Below, in pieces: positions 26,526 to 35,641 of a stretch of DNA of 64,000 nucleotides. The stretch lies in assembly GCA_021819435.1 (NCBI GenBank), contig JAKARB010000010.1, positions 124,001 through 188,000 on the forward strand, read 5' to 3'. A model generated the notes under the pieces. It was not told the DNA's origin. It saw only the letters and a list, made by a program, of their open reading frames with translations, and made no database searches. The translations under genes were made by a program, and so were the position numbers. Position 1 is the stretch's first letter; each line of letters begins with the position of its first letter. The stretch is from Pseudomonadota bacterium (GTDB lineage: Bacteria > Pseudomonadota > Gammaproteobacteria > Burkholderiales > Burkholderiaceae_C).

Positions 26526-26558
26526 AAAGGGCCCTCGCTAAGAGGGCCCTTTCTTTTT
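26526..26558 (+). terminator. Terminator after paralogue D
   Basis: AAAGGGCCCTC (26526-26536) pairs perfectly with GAGGGCCCTTT (26542-26552) around loop GCTAA, followed by TTCTTTTT. Confidence 0.93.
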
Positions 26559-26574
26559 CGTCGATGCGCGAGGC

Positions 26575-27192
26575 TCAGTTGCGAAGGGATTCGCGAGGCA
26601 GCGCAGGCGCCTGAGTGAAGCGCGATACCTGGCTGAACAGAGCGTCCCAAGCTTGCATCAGCACGGCGGGGTCGTCGAGTTCCAAGGGGTGTGCGGGGTA
26701 GCGGCTCATCAGCCGCAACAGTTCCCGATCCGAACTCAAGCGAATGAGCTCGGAGAACAGCTCCTGCCCGAATCCCATTGGCATGCCGGTTCGGCCGCCA
26801 TGGCTTGGATACACAAGCAGGTGCTGATTCAGTGCATGGAGCAGGTTCAAAAGGGTGTGCTGGCGAGGAGGCGTTACGCCGTCTGGCAGCAGCACCCAAG
26901 CGGAAGACTGCGGACTGACCTGCACGCCTGCCCTGAGTGCGGATGACAGCCGCTCTCCTGGGTGGGGCTCCATGAAGGAGGTCAGTTGCACAGGCGCCTG
27001 CCATTGCCATTGCGCGGCAGCTTCGAGCAACGATGTCGGCCCCAGCAGGACCACATGCATGCCGCACTTCTGGCAAGCCTGAGCCAGATGCAAGGTGCCG
27101 TCGAAGAACGAGGGCAGGCGTGCTCCCGCCTCCCCACCATCTTGTCTGCCTGACAGGTTGGGCGTGATGATGGCGGTGACGGCGGTTTCCAT
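26575..27192 (-). CDS. MobA/MocA-like NTP-transferase domain protein, apparently lacking the nucleotide-binding loop
   Basis: A 205-residue protein whose second half matches the MocA/MobA-like NTP-transferase layout: WVLLPDGVTPP (normally LPADMP), then VYPSHGGRTGMPMGFGQELFSEL, then HPLELDDPAVLMQAWD. The expected N-terminal AAGxGxRxG loop is absent. The start instead reads METAVTAIITPNLSGRQDGG. It may be a degenerate or non-catalytic relative; molybdenum cofactor nucleotidylation should not be assumed. The ATG at 27192 is preferred over an upstream GTG because AGGGGGAACAAC precedes it. It is convergent with the secreted-protein island. Confidence 0.65.
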   Translation of the reverse strand: METAVTAIITPNLSGRQDGGEAGARLPSFFDGTLHLAQACQKCGMHVVLLGPTSLLEAAAQWQWQAPVQLTSFMEPHPGERLSSALRAGVQVSPQSSAWVLLPDGVTPPRQHTLLNLLHALNQHLLVYPSHGGRTGMPMGFGQELFSELIRLSSDRELLRLMSRYPAHPLELDDPAVLMQAWDALFSQVSRFTQAPALPRESLRN

Positions 27193-27325
27193 TTGTTGTT
27201 CCCCCTGAGCAAGTGTGAAACTGGTGCGCCGCAGCAACCAGGGCAGCTTCACTTAGGGGCATACCCGGGGACTGAATTGATTTGAGTCATTTCAGGCATC
27301 AATCCAAAGCACCGATACTGGAACC

Positions 27326-27976
27326 ATGGACAAAACACCTCATGATTTGGCGCAGATGCGCAAGAGCTATGAGCAGGCCGAGCTGGATGAAAGTCAGGTC
27401 CTGCCCGATCCGCTTGCGCAGTTCCACCACTGGTTCGATGACGCAGTCAGGGCCAAAGCCATGGAGCCCAACGCGATGACCCTCGCCACGGTGGGCCAGG
27501 ATGGGCGGCCTTCGACCCGGATCATCTTGCTCAAGGGGGCGGATGAGCGCGGCCTGGTCTGGTTCACCAACTATCAGAGCCGCAAGGGCGTGGAACTGGA
27601 CAGCCACCCTGTGGCCGCGTTGCAATTCTTCTGGCCAGAACTGGAGCGCGTGGTCCGGGTGGAGGGACGCGTGGAGCGCGTCAGCGAGCAGGAATCCGAC
27701 GAGTACTTCATGAGCCGTCCGCTCGGATCGCGGATCGGCGCGTGGGCGTCACCCCAAAGTCAGGTGTTGGCTTCTCGTGAGGTGCTGCAACAGGCGTGGG
27801 CCAAGCAACAGGCCCGCTGGGGTGAGCAGCCGCCCAGGCCGTCTCACTGGGGCGGGCACCGCTTGCTGCCTGATCGCTGGGAGTTCTGGCAAGGCCGCCC
27901 GTCACGCCTGCACGACCGCATCGAGTACCTGGCGCAGCCGGGAGGAGGATGGTCTCACCACCGTTTGGCGCCTTGA
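27326..27976 (+). CDS. pdxH: Pyridoxamine 5'-phosphate oxidase
   Basis: A 216-residue FMN enzyme that makes pyridoxal 5'-phosphate. Family motifs include [20 protein letters not shown] (about residues 51-70), [10 protein letters not shown] (about 79-88), [10 protein letters not shown] and the C-terminal [14 protein letters not shown]. It is of full length. PLP made here is the cofactor of GlyA, encoded 6 kb away. It is convergent with the large TPR transferase gene, with only about 10 bp between stops. Confidence 0.97.
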   Translation: MDKTPHDLAQMRKSYEQAELDESQVLPDPLAQFHHWFDDAVRAKAMEPNAMTLATVGQDGRPSTRIILLKGADERGLVWFTNYQSRKGVELDSHPVAALQFFWPELERVVRVEGRVERVSEQESDEYFMSRPLGSRIGAWASPQSQVLASREVLQQAWAKQQARWGEQPPRPSHWGGHRLLPDRWEFWQGRPSRLHDRIEYLAQPGGGWSHHRLAP

Positions 27977-27986
27977 TCTTGTCGAC

Positions 27987-30188
27987 TCAGTCGCTGTTCC
28001 GCAGCACATTTGTGCAATGCTGCCGCCACATGTCTCGCAGGGCGGCATGCAAATGCCGCGCGAACCTGGGGGCATCGAACAGAGGGGATGCCAGTGCCTG
28101 ATCACGCAGCCGTGAGCGAAGCTCGGCCAGAGCGGCGAAGTCGCATGCAAAAGCGCAGGCCTTTTCCACATAATCCTGCTTGTCGTCCGCGATCCAGTCG
28201 ACCAGTCCTACGTTCGCCATCATGCTGACACCTTGGCGCCCTACCATCGTGTCTCCTCGCAAAGTCAGGACGGGTACGCCCATCCACAAGCTCTCGGCCG
28301 TCGTCGTGCCGCCGGTGAAGGGAAAGGGGTCCAGACCGATGTCGACGCGATCATAGGACCGCAGGTACTCATCGCGCGGGGAGTGCCCTTCCAGTACAAA
28401 CTGCTTGGCATTCAAGCCCAATGATTCGAGTCGCCTCACGGTCTGCTCATGCATTTGGTGATCGTCCAACTGAGGGGCTTTCAGAAACAACTTGCTCCCA
28501 GGGGTTCTCTGCACGATGGCAGTCCACAAGGCCAACACTTCATCGTTGACCTTGGTGAGGTTGTTGAAGCAGCCGAAAGTGATGTGTCCCGTCGTCTGCG
28601 CAGGCAACTCGGAAACTTGCACGGAAGATTCCGGGGGGGTGAAACACATGCGCGTGTCTGGCAGCAGCCAGAGGCGCTCTGTGAACTCCTTTTGCAGTTC
28701 AGGTGGGGTGGTCCAGGGGTCTGACAGCACGTGGTCGATCTCTTTGACCCCTGTCGTAGCGAAGTAACCCAGCCAGCTTACTTGCACGGGCGCGGGTCGC
28801 CAGGCGAACATGGGTAGCCGGTTGTGCTCTGTGTGCCCGGCCATATCGATCAGGATGTCGACCTTGTCGTCGGCGATTCGCTGTGCTGCATCGGCATCAT
28901 CCAGGCCAGTCAATGGATGCCAGTTGGAACAGCAAGCCCTGATGCGCTGCGTCAATGCGTCCGATATGGGCTGCGTGGGGTAGCCGATCAACTTGATGTG
29001 TCCTGCTGACTGTGCATGCAGGGCCTGCAAGACGGTATCAAGGAAATAGCCCACGGGGTGGCGTCTCAGGTCTCCCGAGACCAGACCGACGGTCATCACC
29101 TTGTTCTCTTCCAGCGTTGCGTGTAGGCCGGGTAGAGGTTTGGCCAGTGCGCTGACGCGCTGCCCGTACAAGCGCGCACGCTCCAAGCATTGTTCCCGTG
29201 AGATGCTGGGGGTGTAATTGCTCAGCATCAGCCAGTTGCCTAGAACGTCTAGGCGAGTCGGATCAAAATGGTCGGCCCGTTCGAAGCAGTTGAGCGCTTC
29301 TCGCAGTTCCCCCATTTCCTTTCGCACATTGCCCATGTCGATCCAGGAGTCAACATGGCAGGGGTCTAGCTGAATGGCTCGGTCCAGCGATGCGATGGCA
29401 TTCCTGTATTGCCTCAGTTTGATGAACACATGGCCCAGGCCATGGTGGGCATCGACGTGATTGGGCTGCAGTCGAATGGCTTCCGCGAAAGCTTGGGCCC
29501 CTTGCACCATGCGCAGAGCATCCTTGTGCACATTGCCGAGGTTGTGGTGTGCGTCGGCCAGGCCAGGATCCAACTTGAGGGCCTGGCGCAGTGAGATCAA
29601 GGCGTCATCCAGCAGACCTTGTCGAGCTTGTATGGCTCCTAGGTTGCACCACGCCCGTGCGTGTGCGGGTTGAATCTTGATTGCTTGCTGGTAGCTGCTC
29701 TTTGCCGCATCGAACTCCCGCAGTGCTTGCAACACGGTGCCAAGGTTGAAGTGCGCGTCGGGGAAAGAAGGGTTGAGGGCCAATGCATGGCGATAGACAG
29801 TTATGGCTTCTTGCTTTTTGTCTTGTTCGGAAAGAGCGATGCCAAGGTTGTAGTGGTGCGAGGCCTGCTCCGGCTCCAAACTGATCGCCCGTCGGTAGCA
29901 ATCTTCGGCCGCCTGCAGTTGCCCTTGTGCACGCTGGGCATTGCCCAGATTGCTCCATGTTTCAGCGTCTTGAGGCATCAGCTCGGCGGCTTTGCTGAGA
30001 GCGGGTGTCCCGTCCTTGTTCTGCAACATGTGAACCACGCCCAGAACTTTCCAGATGAAGCCAACGTTTGGATGGCGCTGAGTGAGCGCGATGCAGCGGG
30101 ATTCCAATTCCGCGTAGCGGCCTGCCGAGAACAATGCGATCAGTTGGTTGGCGTCCTGAGCTGTGAAGGGGGCAGGGGTGTTCATCAT
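27987..30188 (-). CDS. TPR-containing O-GlcNAc transferase (SPINDLY-like, GT41)
   Basis: A 733-residue cytoplasmic protein. About ten TPR units run from the N-terminus to about residue 330 (WSNLGNAQRAQGQLQAAEDC, HYNLGIALSEQDKKQEAI and similar). A GT41 catalytic region occupies about 375-725, with RPAPVQVSWLGYFATTG, DPWTTPPE, HITFGCFNNLTKV and TTAESLWMGVPVLTLRG. GT41 enzymes add a single sugar to Ser/Thr of proteins. The bacterial targets here are unknown; pilins, adhesins or the nearby secreted proteins are possible but unproven. Two consecutive ATG codons start the frame; 30185 is the alternative. Confidence 0.9.
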   Translation of the reverse strand: MMNTPAPFTAQDANQLIALFSAGRYAELESRCIALTQRHPNVGFIWKVLGVVHMLQNKDGTPALSKAAELMPQDAETWSNLGNAQRAQGQLQAAEDCYRRAISLEPEQASHHYNLGIALSEQDKKQEAITVYRHALALNPSFPDAHFNLGTVLQALREFDAAKSSYQQAIKIQPAHARAWCNLGAIQARQGLLDDALISLRQALKLDPGLADAHHNLGNVHKDALRMVQGAQAFAEAIRLQPNHVDAHHGLGHVFIKLRQYRNAIASLDRAIQLDPCHVDSWIDMGNVRKEMGELREALNCFERADHFDPTRLDVLGNWLMLSNYTPSISREQCLERARLYGQRVSALAKPLPGLHATLEENKVMTVGLVSGDLRRHPVGYFLDTVLQALHAQSAGHIKLIGYPTQPISDALTQRIRACCSNWHPLTGLDDADAAQRIADDKVDILIDMAGHTEHNRLPMFAWRPAPVQVSWLGYFATTGVKEIDHVLSDPWTTPPELQKEFTERLWLLPDTRMCFTPPESSVQVSELPAQTTGHITFGCFNNLTKVNDEVLALWTAIVQRTPGSKLFLKAPQLDDHQMHEQTVRRLESLGLNAKQFVLEGHSPRDEYLRSYDRVDIGLDPFPFTGGTTTAESLWMGVPVLTLRGDTMVGRQGVSMMANVGLVDWIADDKQDYVEKACAFACDFAALAELRSRLRDQALASPLFDAPRFARHLHAALRDMWRQHCTNVLRNSD

Positions 30189-30244
30189 GGAGCAGATTGT
30201 GCCGCGAGCGGGTGTTCGCGCGTATCGACCTGGGGGCTCCGCGC

Positions 30245-30823
30245 TCAGCCGTCATGCTTGAGCAGCTCGGTGAACGTGCGCCGGAACTTGTCGAGTTTGG
30301 GGGCCACCACCACCGCGCAATAGCCCTGGAAGGGATGCTGGGCGACGTACCCCTGGTGGTAGTCCTCCGCTGCGTGGTAGTTGCGCACCGGTTCCACCTC
30401 GGTGACGATGGGCGAACCATACACGCCGCTGATGCTCAGCTGTTCGATCAGCGCGCGTGCCTGCCCGGCCTGCTCTGCCGAGTGTGTGTAGATGCCAGAT
30501 CGGTACTGCGTGCCCACGTCGTTGCCCTGGCGGTTCAGCGTGGTCGGGTCGTGCAGGAAGAAAAAGACCTCCAGCAGTTGCTGGTAGGTGATGCGAGCCG
30601 GATCGAAGCGCACACGCACAACCTCCGCATGGCCGGTCTGCCCGCTGCACACGGCCTCGTAAGTGGGCTTGGGATGGTCGCCATTGCTGTAGCCAGACTC
30701 GGCCAGCAGCACGCCTTCCAGGCGGTTGAAGGCGGCTTCCAAGCACCAGAAGCAGCCGCCCCCGAAGGTGGCTTCTTCTGTCGTTGAAGGCGTGGAGGTT
30801 GCGGAAAGTGTGGAGTCGCTCAT
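30245..30823 (-). CDS. msrA: Peptide methionine sulfoxide reductase MsrA
   Basis: A 192-residue repair enzyme that reduces methionine-S-sulfoxide. The active-site GGGCFWCLEAAF is at about residues 20-31, with YSNGDHPKPTYEAVCSGQTG following, and the family motif YHQGYVAQHP lies near 155. It is a single-domain MsrA without a fused MsrB. The C-terminal region lacks the usual extra resolving cysteines. A long hairpin-rich gap separates it from ubiD upstream. Confidence 0.96.
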   Translation of the reverse strand: MSDSTLSATSTPSTTEEATFGGGCFWCLEAAFNRLEGVLLAESGYSNGDHPKPTYEAVCSGQTGHAEVVRVRFDPARITYQQLLEVFFFLHDPTTLNRQGNDVGTQYRSGIYTHSAEQAGQARALIEQLSISGVYGSPIVTEVEPVRNYHAAEDYHQGYVAQHPFQGYCAVVVAPKLDKFRRTFTELLKHDG

Positions 30824-30886
30824 GTCTTCGCACCCATCAATGTGGTGCCCATGTGGGCTGTGCGTGAGAGTCTCTCAGAAACGAGA

Positions 30887-31011
30887 ACCCCCGGCAGGGG
30901 CCGGGGGTGACGCGACTCGCGGGCCGCGCAGGAAAGCGTCAGAGAGCAAGGTCTGTCACTTCCCGAGACGCAGGGACTGCGTCTGCTTGTGGTGCCTGCT
31001 CTCGGCAGGCA
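30887..31011 (-). other. Hairpin-rich non-coding segment between ubiD and msrA
   Basis: Three perfect hairpins follow each other: 30887-30908 (ACCCCCGGC/GCCGGGGGT, 9 bp), 30966-30984 (AGACGCAG/CTGCGTCT, 8 bp, 3-nt loop) and 30993-31011 (TGCCTGC/GCAGGCA, 7 bp, loop TCTCG). No reading frame explains them. On the minus strand the first hairpin is followed by a U-rich stretch (TTCTCGTTTCT). It is either the msrA leader or a separate small RNA. Confidence 0.45.
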
Positions 31012-31075
31012 AGTGCAGATTAATGCAGCGATCGTCTCGCCGCAAGTGCCCGATCACGCCGAGATGTGAACAGGG

Positions 31076-31096
31076 TCAAAAAAGTCTCGAAGACTC
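31076..31096 (-). terminator. ubiD: Terminator of ubiD
   Basis: On the minus strand AGTCT-TCG-AGACT is followed by six T, starting about 10 bases after the ubiD stop codon. The stem is short but canonically placed. Confidence 0.7.
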
Positions 31097-31105
31097 GCGC
31101 TGGTT

Positions 31106-32698
31106 TCACATTTCACCGCCGAGGATGCGTGAAACCAGCCCTTCCACGCGATCTGTCACGTCCTTCGGCATGGTGATGACGCGGCCCCACTCACGGCTGG
31201 TTTCGCCGGGCCACTTGTTGGTCGCGTCCAGGCCCATCTTGCCGCCCAGGCCGCTGACCGGGGAGGCGAAGTCCAGGTAGTCGATCGGGGTGTGGTCGAC
31301 CAGGGTGGTGTCGCGCACCGGGTCCATGCGGGTGGTGATGGCCCAGATCACTTCCTGCCAGTTGCGGATGTCCACATCGTCGTCAACGATGACGATGAAC
31401 TTGGTGTACATGAACTGGCGCAGGAAGCTCCACAGGCCGAACATCAGGCGCTTGCCGTGGCCCGCGTAGGCCTTTTTCATGCTGATGATGGCCATCCTGT
31501 AGCTGCAACCCTCGGGCGGCAGGTAGAAGTCGACGATCTCCGGGAACTGCTTTTGCAGGATGGGCACGAAGACCTCGTTGAGCGCCACGCCCAGCACGGC
31601 GGGTTCGTCGGGCGGCTTGCCGGTGTAGGTGGAGTGGTAGACCGGGTCTTCGCGATGCGTCAGGCGCTTGACTTCGAAGACAGGGAACCAGTCCTGCTCG
31701 TTGTAATAGCCGGTGTGGTCGCCATAAGGGCCTTCGAGCGCGTGCAGGTAGCCGTTCTTTTCTTTCAGGGGCACGCCGTGCTCGCTCACGCCCTGGTAGC
31801 CCGCCGATGCCGTGGGGATGTGTCCCTCCAGCACGAACTCTGCCGAGGCAGGCACTTGCAGGCGGTGCTCGCCTTCGCCCACGGATGTGTCGGTGACTTC
31901 GGTGCGGCTGCCGCGCAGCAGGCCGGCGAATTGGTACTCGCCCAAGGTGTCGGGCACCGGGGTGACGGCGCCCAGGATTGTGGCCGGGTCAGCGCCACAG
32001 GCCACGGCGATGGGAAAGGGCTGTCCGGGGTTGGTCAGTGCGAACTCTCGGAAATCGAGCGCGCCGCCGCGGTGGGTCAGCCAGCGCATGATGAGCTGGC
32101 GCTTGCCGATGAGCTGCTGGCGGTAGATGCCCAGGTTCTGGCGGCGGCGAGGGTTGGGCACGTTTTGCGGACCGCGCGTGACGACCAGCCCCCAGGTGAG
32201 CAGCGGCGCCGCGTCGTCCGGCCAGCAATGCTGGATGGGCAGCTCGGTCAGGTCGACATCGCTGCCTTCGCGCACCACGGCCTGGCAATCGGCCCGGCGC
32301 ACGGTGGCCGGCTTCATGTCCCACAGAGCCTTGGCCATGTGCAGCAGCTTGCCGGCGTCCTTCAACCCTTTGGGCGGCTCGGGTTCTTTGAGGCTGGCGA
32401 GCAGCCGGCCGATGTCGCGCAGCTCGCTGACGTCAGATGCTCCCATCCCGAGGGCCACTCGTTTGGGGGTGCCGAAGAGGTTGGCCAGCACCGGCGTGCG
32501 GTGGCGGCGTTCGGGCTGGCCGTTCGCGCCGATGCGGCCCACCGGTCGTTCGAACCACAGGGCAGGGCCGCCAGCGCGCAGGACGCGGTCGCTCAAGGCG
32601 GTCATGTCCAGGTGAACGGACACCGGCTCGCCGATGCGCTTGAGTTCACCCTCGCGGGCGAGTCCAGCGACGAAGTCCCGCAAATCTCGGTATTTCAT
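31106..32698 (-). CDS. ubiD: 4-hydroxy-3-polyprenylbenzoate decarboxylase UbiD
   Basis: A 530-residue prenylated-FMN-dependent decarboxylase of ubiquinone synthesis. It starts [20 protein letters not shown], the usual UbiD opening. It contains the family blocks [20 protein letters not shown] and [20 protein letters not shown], and near the C-terminus [20 protein letters not shown]. The ATG at 32698 is chosen because the preceding eight in-frame residues are not part of the family. An AT-rich promoter region separates it from the divergent transglycosylase gene. Confidence 0.97.
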   Translation of the reverse strand: MKYRDLRDFVAGLAREGELKRIGEPVSVHLDMTALSDRVLRAGGPALWFERPVGRIGANGQPERRHRTPVLANLFGTPKRVALGMGASDVSELRDIGRLLASLKEPEPPKGLKDAGKLLHMAKALWDMKPATVRRADCQAVVREGSDVDLTELPIQHCWPDDAAPLLTWGLVVTRGPQNVPNPRRRQNLGIYRQQLIGKRQLIMRWLTHRGGALDFREFALTNPGQPFPIAVACGADPATILGAVTPVPDTLGEYQFAGLLRGSRTEVTDTSVGEGEHRLQVPASAEFVLEGHIPTASAGYQGVSEHGVPLKEKNGYLHALEGPYGDHTGYYNEQDWFPVFEVKRLTHREDPVYHSTYTGKPPDEPAVLGVALNEVFVPILQKQFPEIVDFYLPPEGCSYRMAIISMKKAYAGHGKRLMFGLWSFLRQFMYTKFIVIVDDDVDIRNWQEVIWAITTRMDPVRDTTLVDHTPIDYLDFASPVSGLGGKMGLDATNKWPGETSREWGRVITMPKDVTDRVEGLVSRILGGEM

Positions 32699-32732
32699 GC
32701 TCTGATAAGAATAAAGAATCAAGTCTTTATGC

Positions 32733-32762
32733 TTGACTGGTTATTTCAAGGCTGCCTAGAAT
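32733..32762 (+). promoter_or_regulatory. Sigma-70-type promoter of the lytic transglycosylase gene
   Basis: TTGACT (32733-32738), an 18-base spacer and TAGAAT (32757-32762). It predicts a transcript start near 32769 and a 245-nt untranslated leader. Confidence 0.6.
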
Positions 32763-32775
32763 CCGCCCCGTCGAT

Positions 32776-32876
32776 CCCGGAACCGCTGTTTTCCGGGTTT
32801 ACCCTGGGCGCTCTGAGCGCCCTCGTCAGCTCCGGTCCTTGTCATTGCCGGGTGTCGCCAAAGTGGCTGGACACCC
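32776..32876 (+). other. Structured 5' leader of the lytic transglycosylase gene
   Basis: Directly after the predicted transcript start, three hairpins occur in series: 32776-32797 (CCCGGAA/TTCCGGG, followed by TTT), 32806-32822 (GGGCGCTC/GAGCGCCC) and 32850-32876 (GGGTGTC-GCCA/TGGC-TG-GACACCC). The ubiD-transglycosylase gap of 316 bp has no other content besides the promoter. It resembles no riboswitch class I can name. Confidence 0.5.
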
Positions 32877-33014
32877 CTCTCGAGGTCAGGCCGATGGTCG
32901 CGATGCGGCCGCCTGCAGCCTCGAAGCCGGGGCGATTATCACCGCCGATCTGGTTGCGCAGGTTGCCTCATGGCAGCTTGCTCAAGCAACCAGCGGGGTG
33001 AGGAAAGGATAGTC

Positions 33015-34046
33015 ATGTCTGCGTTTGAACGTGCTGCCGAGGCGCCCCTGGACGCCCCGTCCGCGTCGAACACCGCCTCCCGCATCGGCGTGGTCCTGGG
33101 CATTGTTGCCTCGGACATCCTGGGTGGTCTGCGCCATGCCAGCCACCACATGCTCGCTGCCGTGGGTCTGGTTGCTGTCGTGTTGGTGGGTTTCGTGGCT
33201 GGGCGCCCTGATCTGCGCCATGGCCTGGAAGATCAGGCCCTGAACTGGTTGTCTGCTCGCGCCATCCAGCGCGCGGAGGGGGGTGCCGAGGCCGAAGGCA
33301 GTCAGGATCTGCTGCTGGCCATGGCCGAGCCAGAAGCCATCCAGCGCGCCACCGCCGCCAACCCTGCCGAGCTCAACCGTCAGCAGGCCGCCGTGGCCTA
33401 CTGGATCGCCCGCCGCTACAGCGTTGCGCCCGAACCCGTCAGCCGCCTGGTCCAGGAGGCTTGGACGCTCGGGCAACGCTCGGGCCTGGACCCGACCCTG
33501 TTGCTGGCCGTGATGGCCGTCGAGTCGAGCTTCAACCCCTTTGCCCAGAGCCACGTGGGTGCCCAGGGTCTGATGCAGGTGATGACCCGCGTGCACCACG
33601 ACAAGTACGCCATCTTCGGCGGGCAAAACGCAGCGTTCGATCCGGTCACCAACCTGCGCGTGGGCGTGCAGGTGCTGCAGGATTGCATCCGGCGCGCTGG
33701 CAGCGTGGCCGGTGGCTTGAAGTATTACGTGGGCGCGGCCAACTTCGCCGACGATGGCGGCTATGGCGCCAAGGTTCTGGCCGAGGCCGCTTATCTGCGC
33801 CAGGTGGCGGCGGGTCGCAAAGTGGCGTTCAATGCCAGCCTGCCTCAGGTGACGAGCCTGCCCAACGCCGTTCAGGTGGCGGCGCCCGAGGCCGCTTCGA
33901 GCGCAGCGGCTGGTGGACACACCCTGGAGGCTGCAGAGCCCGCGCAGAACGTTCCGTCAGCAGGTGAGGTCGCTCCGGCGCACCACGCGCCTGCCCGCTC
34001 GACCGAGCAGGTGGCGTTGCTGGTTCAGCCCTTGAGCGGTCGCTGA
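33015..34046 (+). CDS. Lytic transglycosylase (SLT domain) with N-terminal membrane anchor
   Basis: A 343-residue protein with one transmembrane helix (about residues 44-66). An SLT domain follows (about 145-270): the catalytic Glu lies in AVMAVESSFNPFAQS, then GAQGLMQVM, NLRVGVQVLQDC and the GLKYYVGAANF region. It cleaves peptidoglycan glycan strands, leaving 1,6-anhydro-MurNAc ends. The recycled product of such cleavage is the substrate for AnmK and MurU encoded in this window. The C-terminal 60 residues are Ala/Pro-rich and disordered. AGGAAAGGATAGTC precedes the ATG. Confidence 0.93.
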   Translation: MSAFERAAEAPLDAPSASNTASRIGVVLGIVASDILGGLRHASHHMLAAVGLVAVVLVGFVAGRPDLRHGLEDQALNWLSARAIQRAEGGAEAEGSQDLLLAMAEPEAIQRATAANPAELNRQQAAVAYWIARRYSVAPEPVSRLVQEAWTLGQRSGLDPTLLLAVMAVESSFNPFAQSHVGAQGLMQVMTRVHHDKYAIFGGQNAAFDPVTNLRVGVQVLQDCIRRAGSVAGGLKYYVGAANFADDGGYGAKVLAEAAYLRQVAAGRKVAFNASLPQVTSLPNAVQVAAPEAASSAAAGGHTLEAAEPAQNVPSAGEVAPAHHAPARSTEQVALLVQPLSGR

Positions 34047-34166
34047 GGCCTTCCGCTGCCTTCTGCTCAGCGCGGTTCGGCTGGCGTTGGCCCGAAGGTC
34101 GACGCGCTGGTCCGGTCGGCGCGACGGCTGTCATGCACGCCGCTGCCGCCTCCGCTACAATTTCAA

Positions 34167-34290
34167 GCCTGCGCAACTGGCGATAGATGGCCGCGTCCAG
34201 CGGCCTGAGGTGGTGAACCACCGGGAAGCGCAGCCGATGTCGCCCTGGCCTTGTACCAGGGATGTCGTTTCAGCCGTTCGCCTGGGCAGC
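34167..34290 (+). ncRNA. ZTP (pfl) riboswitch in the glyA leader
   Basis: The leader of glyA carries the hallmarks of the pfl/ZTP aptamer. A closing P1 stem is formed by CTGCGC (34169-34174) and GCGCAG (34228-34233). Inside it are ACTGGCGA just after P1 and GGTGGTGAACCACCGGGAAG before the return strand. A linker hairpin CCCTGG/CCAGGG (34243-34261) follows, then the conserved 3' element CCGTTCGCCTGGGCA (34274-34288), which forms the pseudoknot with ligand. ZTP signals low formyl-tetrahydrofolate, and glyA (one-carbon supply) is a known gene context for this class. A TACAAT -10 box lies at 34156-34161. The expression platform in 34291-34349 is not obvious. Confidence 0.85.
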
Positions 34291-34349
34291 CTTTCCCATC
34301 CAGTGCCATGCCGGGTGGCGGGTTTTCATCTGTCTTGAAGAGACTGCCC

Positions 34350-35600
34350 ATGTTCGTTCGCGCTCAACACACCATCGCCAACGTCGACCCCGAGCTGTTC
34401 GCCGCCATCCAGGCAGAGAACCAGCGCCAGGAAGACCACATCGAGCTGATCGCCTCCGAGAACTACACCTCGCCGGCCGTCATGGAAGCCCAGGGCTCCC
34501 AACTGACCAACAAGTACGCCGAGGGCTACCCTGGCAAGCGCTACTACGGCGGCTGCGAGAACGTCGACGTGGTCGAGCAACTCGCCATTGACCGCCTCAA
34601 GCAACTTTATGGCGCCGAGTTCGCCAACGTGCAGGCCAACTCTGGCTCGCAGGCCAACCAGTCGGTGTTTTTCGCGCTGCTGCAGCCGGGCGACACCATC
34701 ATGGGCATGAGCCTGGCCGAGGGTGGGCACCTGACCCACGGCATGCAGCTCAACATGTCGGGCAAGTGGTTCAAGGTCATCTCTTACGGCCTCGATGCCA
34801 ACGAAGACATCGATTACGCCAAGATGGAAGCCCTGGCCCGCGAGCAAAAGCCGAAGCTGATCATCGCCGGTGCCTCTGCCTTCGCACTGCGCATCGACTT
34901 CGAACGCTTCGCCAAGATCGCCAAGGAAGTCGGTGCCTACTTCATGGTCGACATGGCCCACTACGCCGGCCTGATCGCCGCAGGTGTGTACCCCAACCCG
35001 GTGCCGCACGCTGACGTGGTCACTTCGACCACCCACAAGAGCCTGCGCGGCCCGCGTGGCGGCATCGTGCTGAGCAACAACGAAGAGATCGCCAAGAAGA
35101 TCAACTCGGCCATCTTCCCCGGCATCCAGGGCGGCCCGCTGATGCACGTCATCGCCGGCAAGGCCGTGGCCTTCAAGGAAGCCCTGTCGCCCGAGTTCAA
35201 GGCCTACCAGCAGCAAGTGCTGAAGAACGCCGCCGCCCTGGCCGACACGCTGACCAAGCGCGGCCTGCGCATCGTTTCCGGCCGAACCGAAAGCCACGTG
35301 ATGCTGGTCGACCTGCGGCCCAAGAACTTGACTGGCAAGGAAGCAGAGGCGATCTTGGGCGCCGCGCACATCACCTGCAACAAGAACGGCATCCCCAACG
35401 ACCCGCAAAAGCCCATGGTCACCAGCGGCATCCGCCTGGGCTCGCCCGCCATGACCACGCGCGGTTTCAAGGAAGAGCAGGCGGTCATCGTGGGCAACCT
35501 GATCGCCGACGTGTTGGACAACCCGCACGACGAAGCCAACATCGCCCGCGTGCGTGAGCAGGTTTCTGCACTGACCCGCCAGTTCCCGGTTTACCGCTGA
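34350..35600 (+). CDS. glyA: Serine hydroxymethyltransferase
   Basis: A 416-residue PLP enzyme that interconverts serine and glycine and charges tetrahydrofolate with a one-carbon unit. Family blocks include [37 protein letters not shown] and the PLP-lysine motif [15 protein letters not shown] (about residues 222-236). It is of full length. The leader contains a ZTP riboswitch, so expression is expected to rise when folate one-carbon units run low. A terminator separates it from nrdR. Confidence 0.99.
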   Translation: MFVRAQHTIANVDPELFAAIQAENQRQEDHIELIASENYTSPAVMEAQGSQLTNKYAEGYPGKRYYGGCENVDVVEQLAIDRLKQLYGAEFANVQANSGSQANQSVFFALLQPGDTIMGMSLAEGGHLTHGMQLNMSGKWFKVISYGLDANEDIDYAKMEALAREQKPKLIIAGASAFALRIDFERFAKIAKEVGAYFMVDMAHYAGLIAAGVYPNPVPHADVVTSTTHKSLRGPRGGIVLSNNEEIAKKINSAIFPGIQGGPLMHVIAGKAVAFKEALSPEFKAYQQQVLKNAAALADTLTKRGLRIVSGRTESHVMLVDLRPKNLTGKEAEAILGAAHITCNKNGIPNDPQKPMVTSGIRLGSPAMTTRGFKEEQAVIVGNLIADVLDNPHDEANIARVREQVSALTRQFPVYR

Positions 35601-35641
35601 GCTGACTCTGACGTGATGCCCGCCAAGGCATGACGTGAAGC

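Noticed and set aside
34274-34282. AlgR-box-like CCGTTCGCC upstream of glyA
   Set aside because: It coincides with the conserved 3' core of the ZTP riboswitch, which explains the sequence better.
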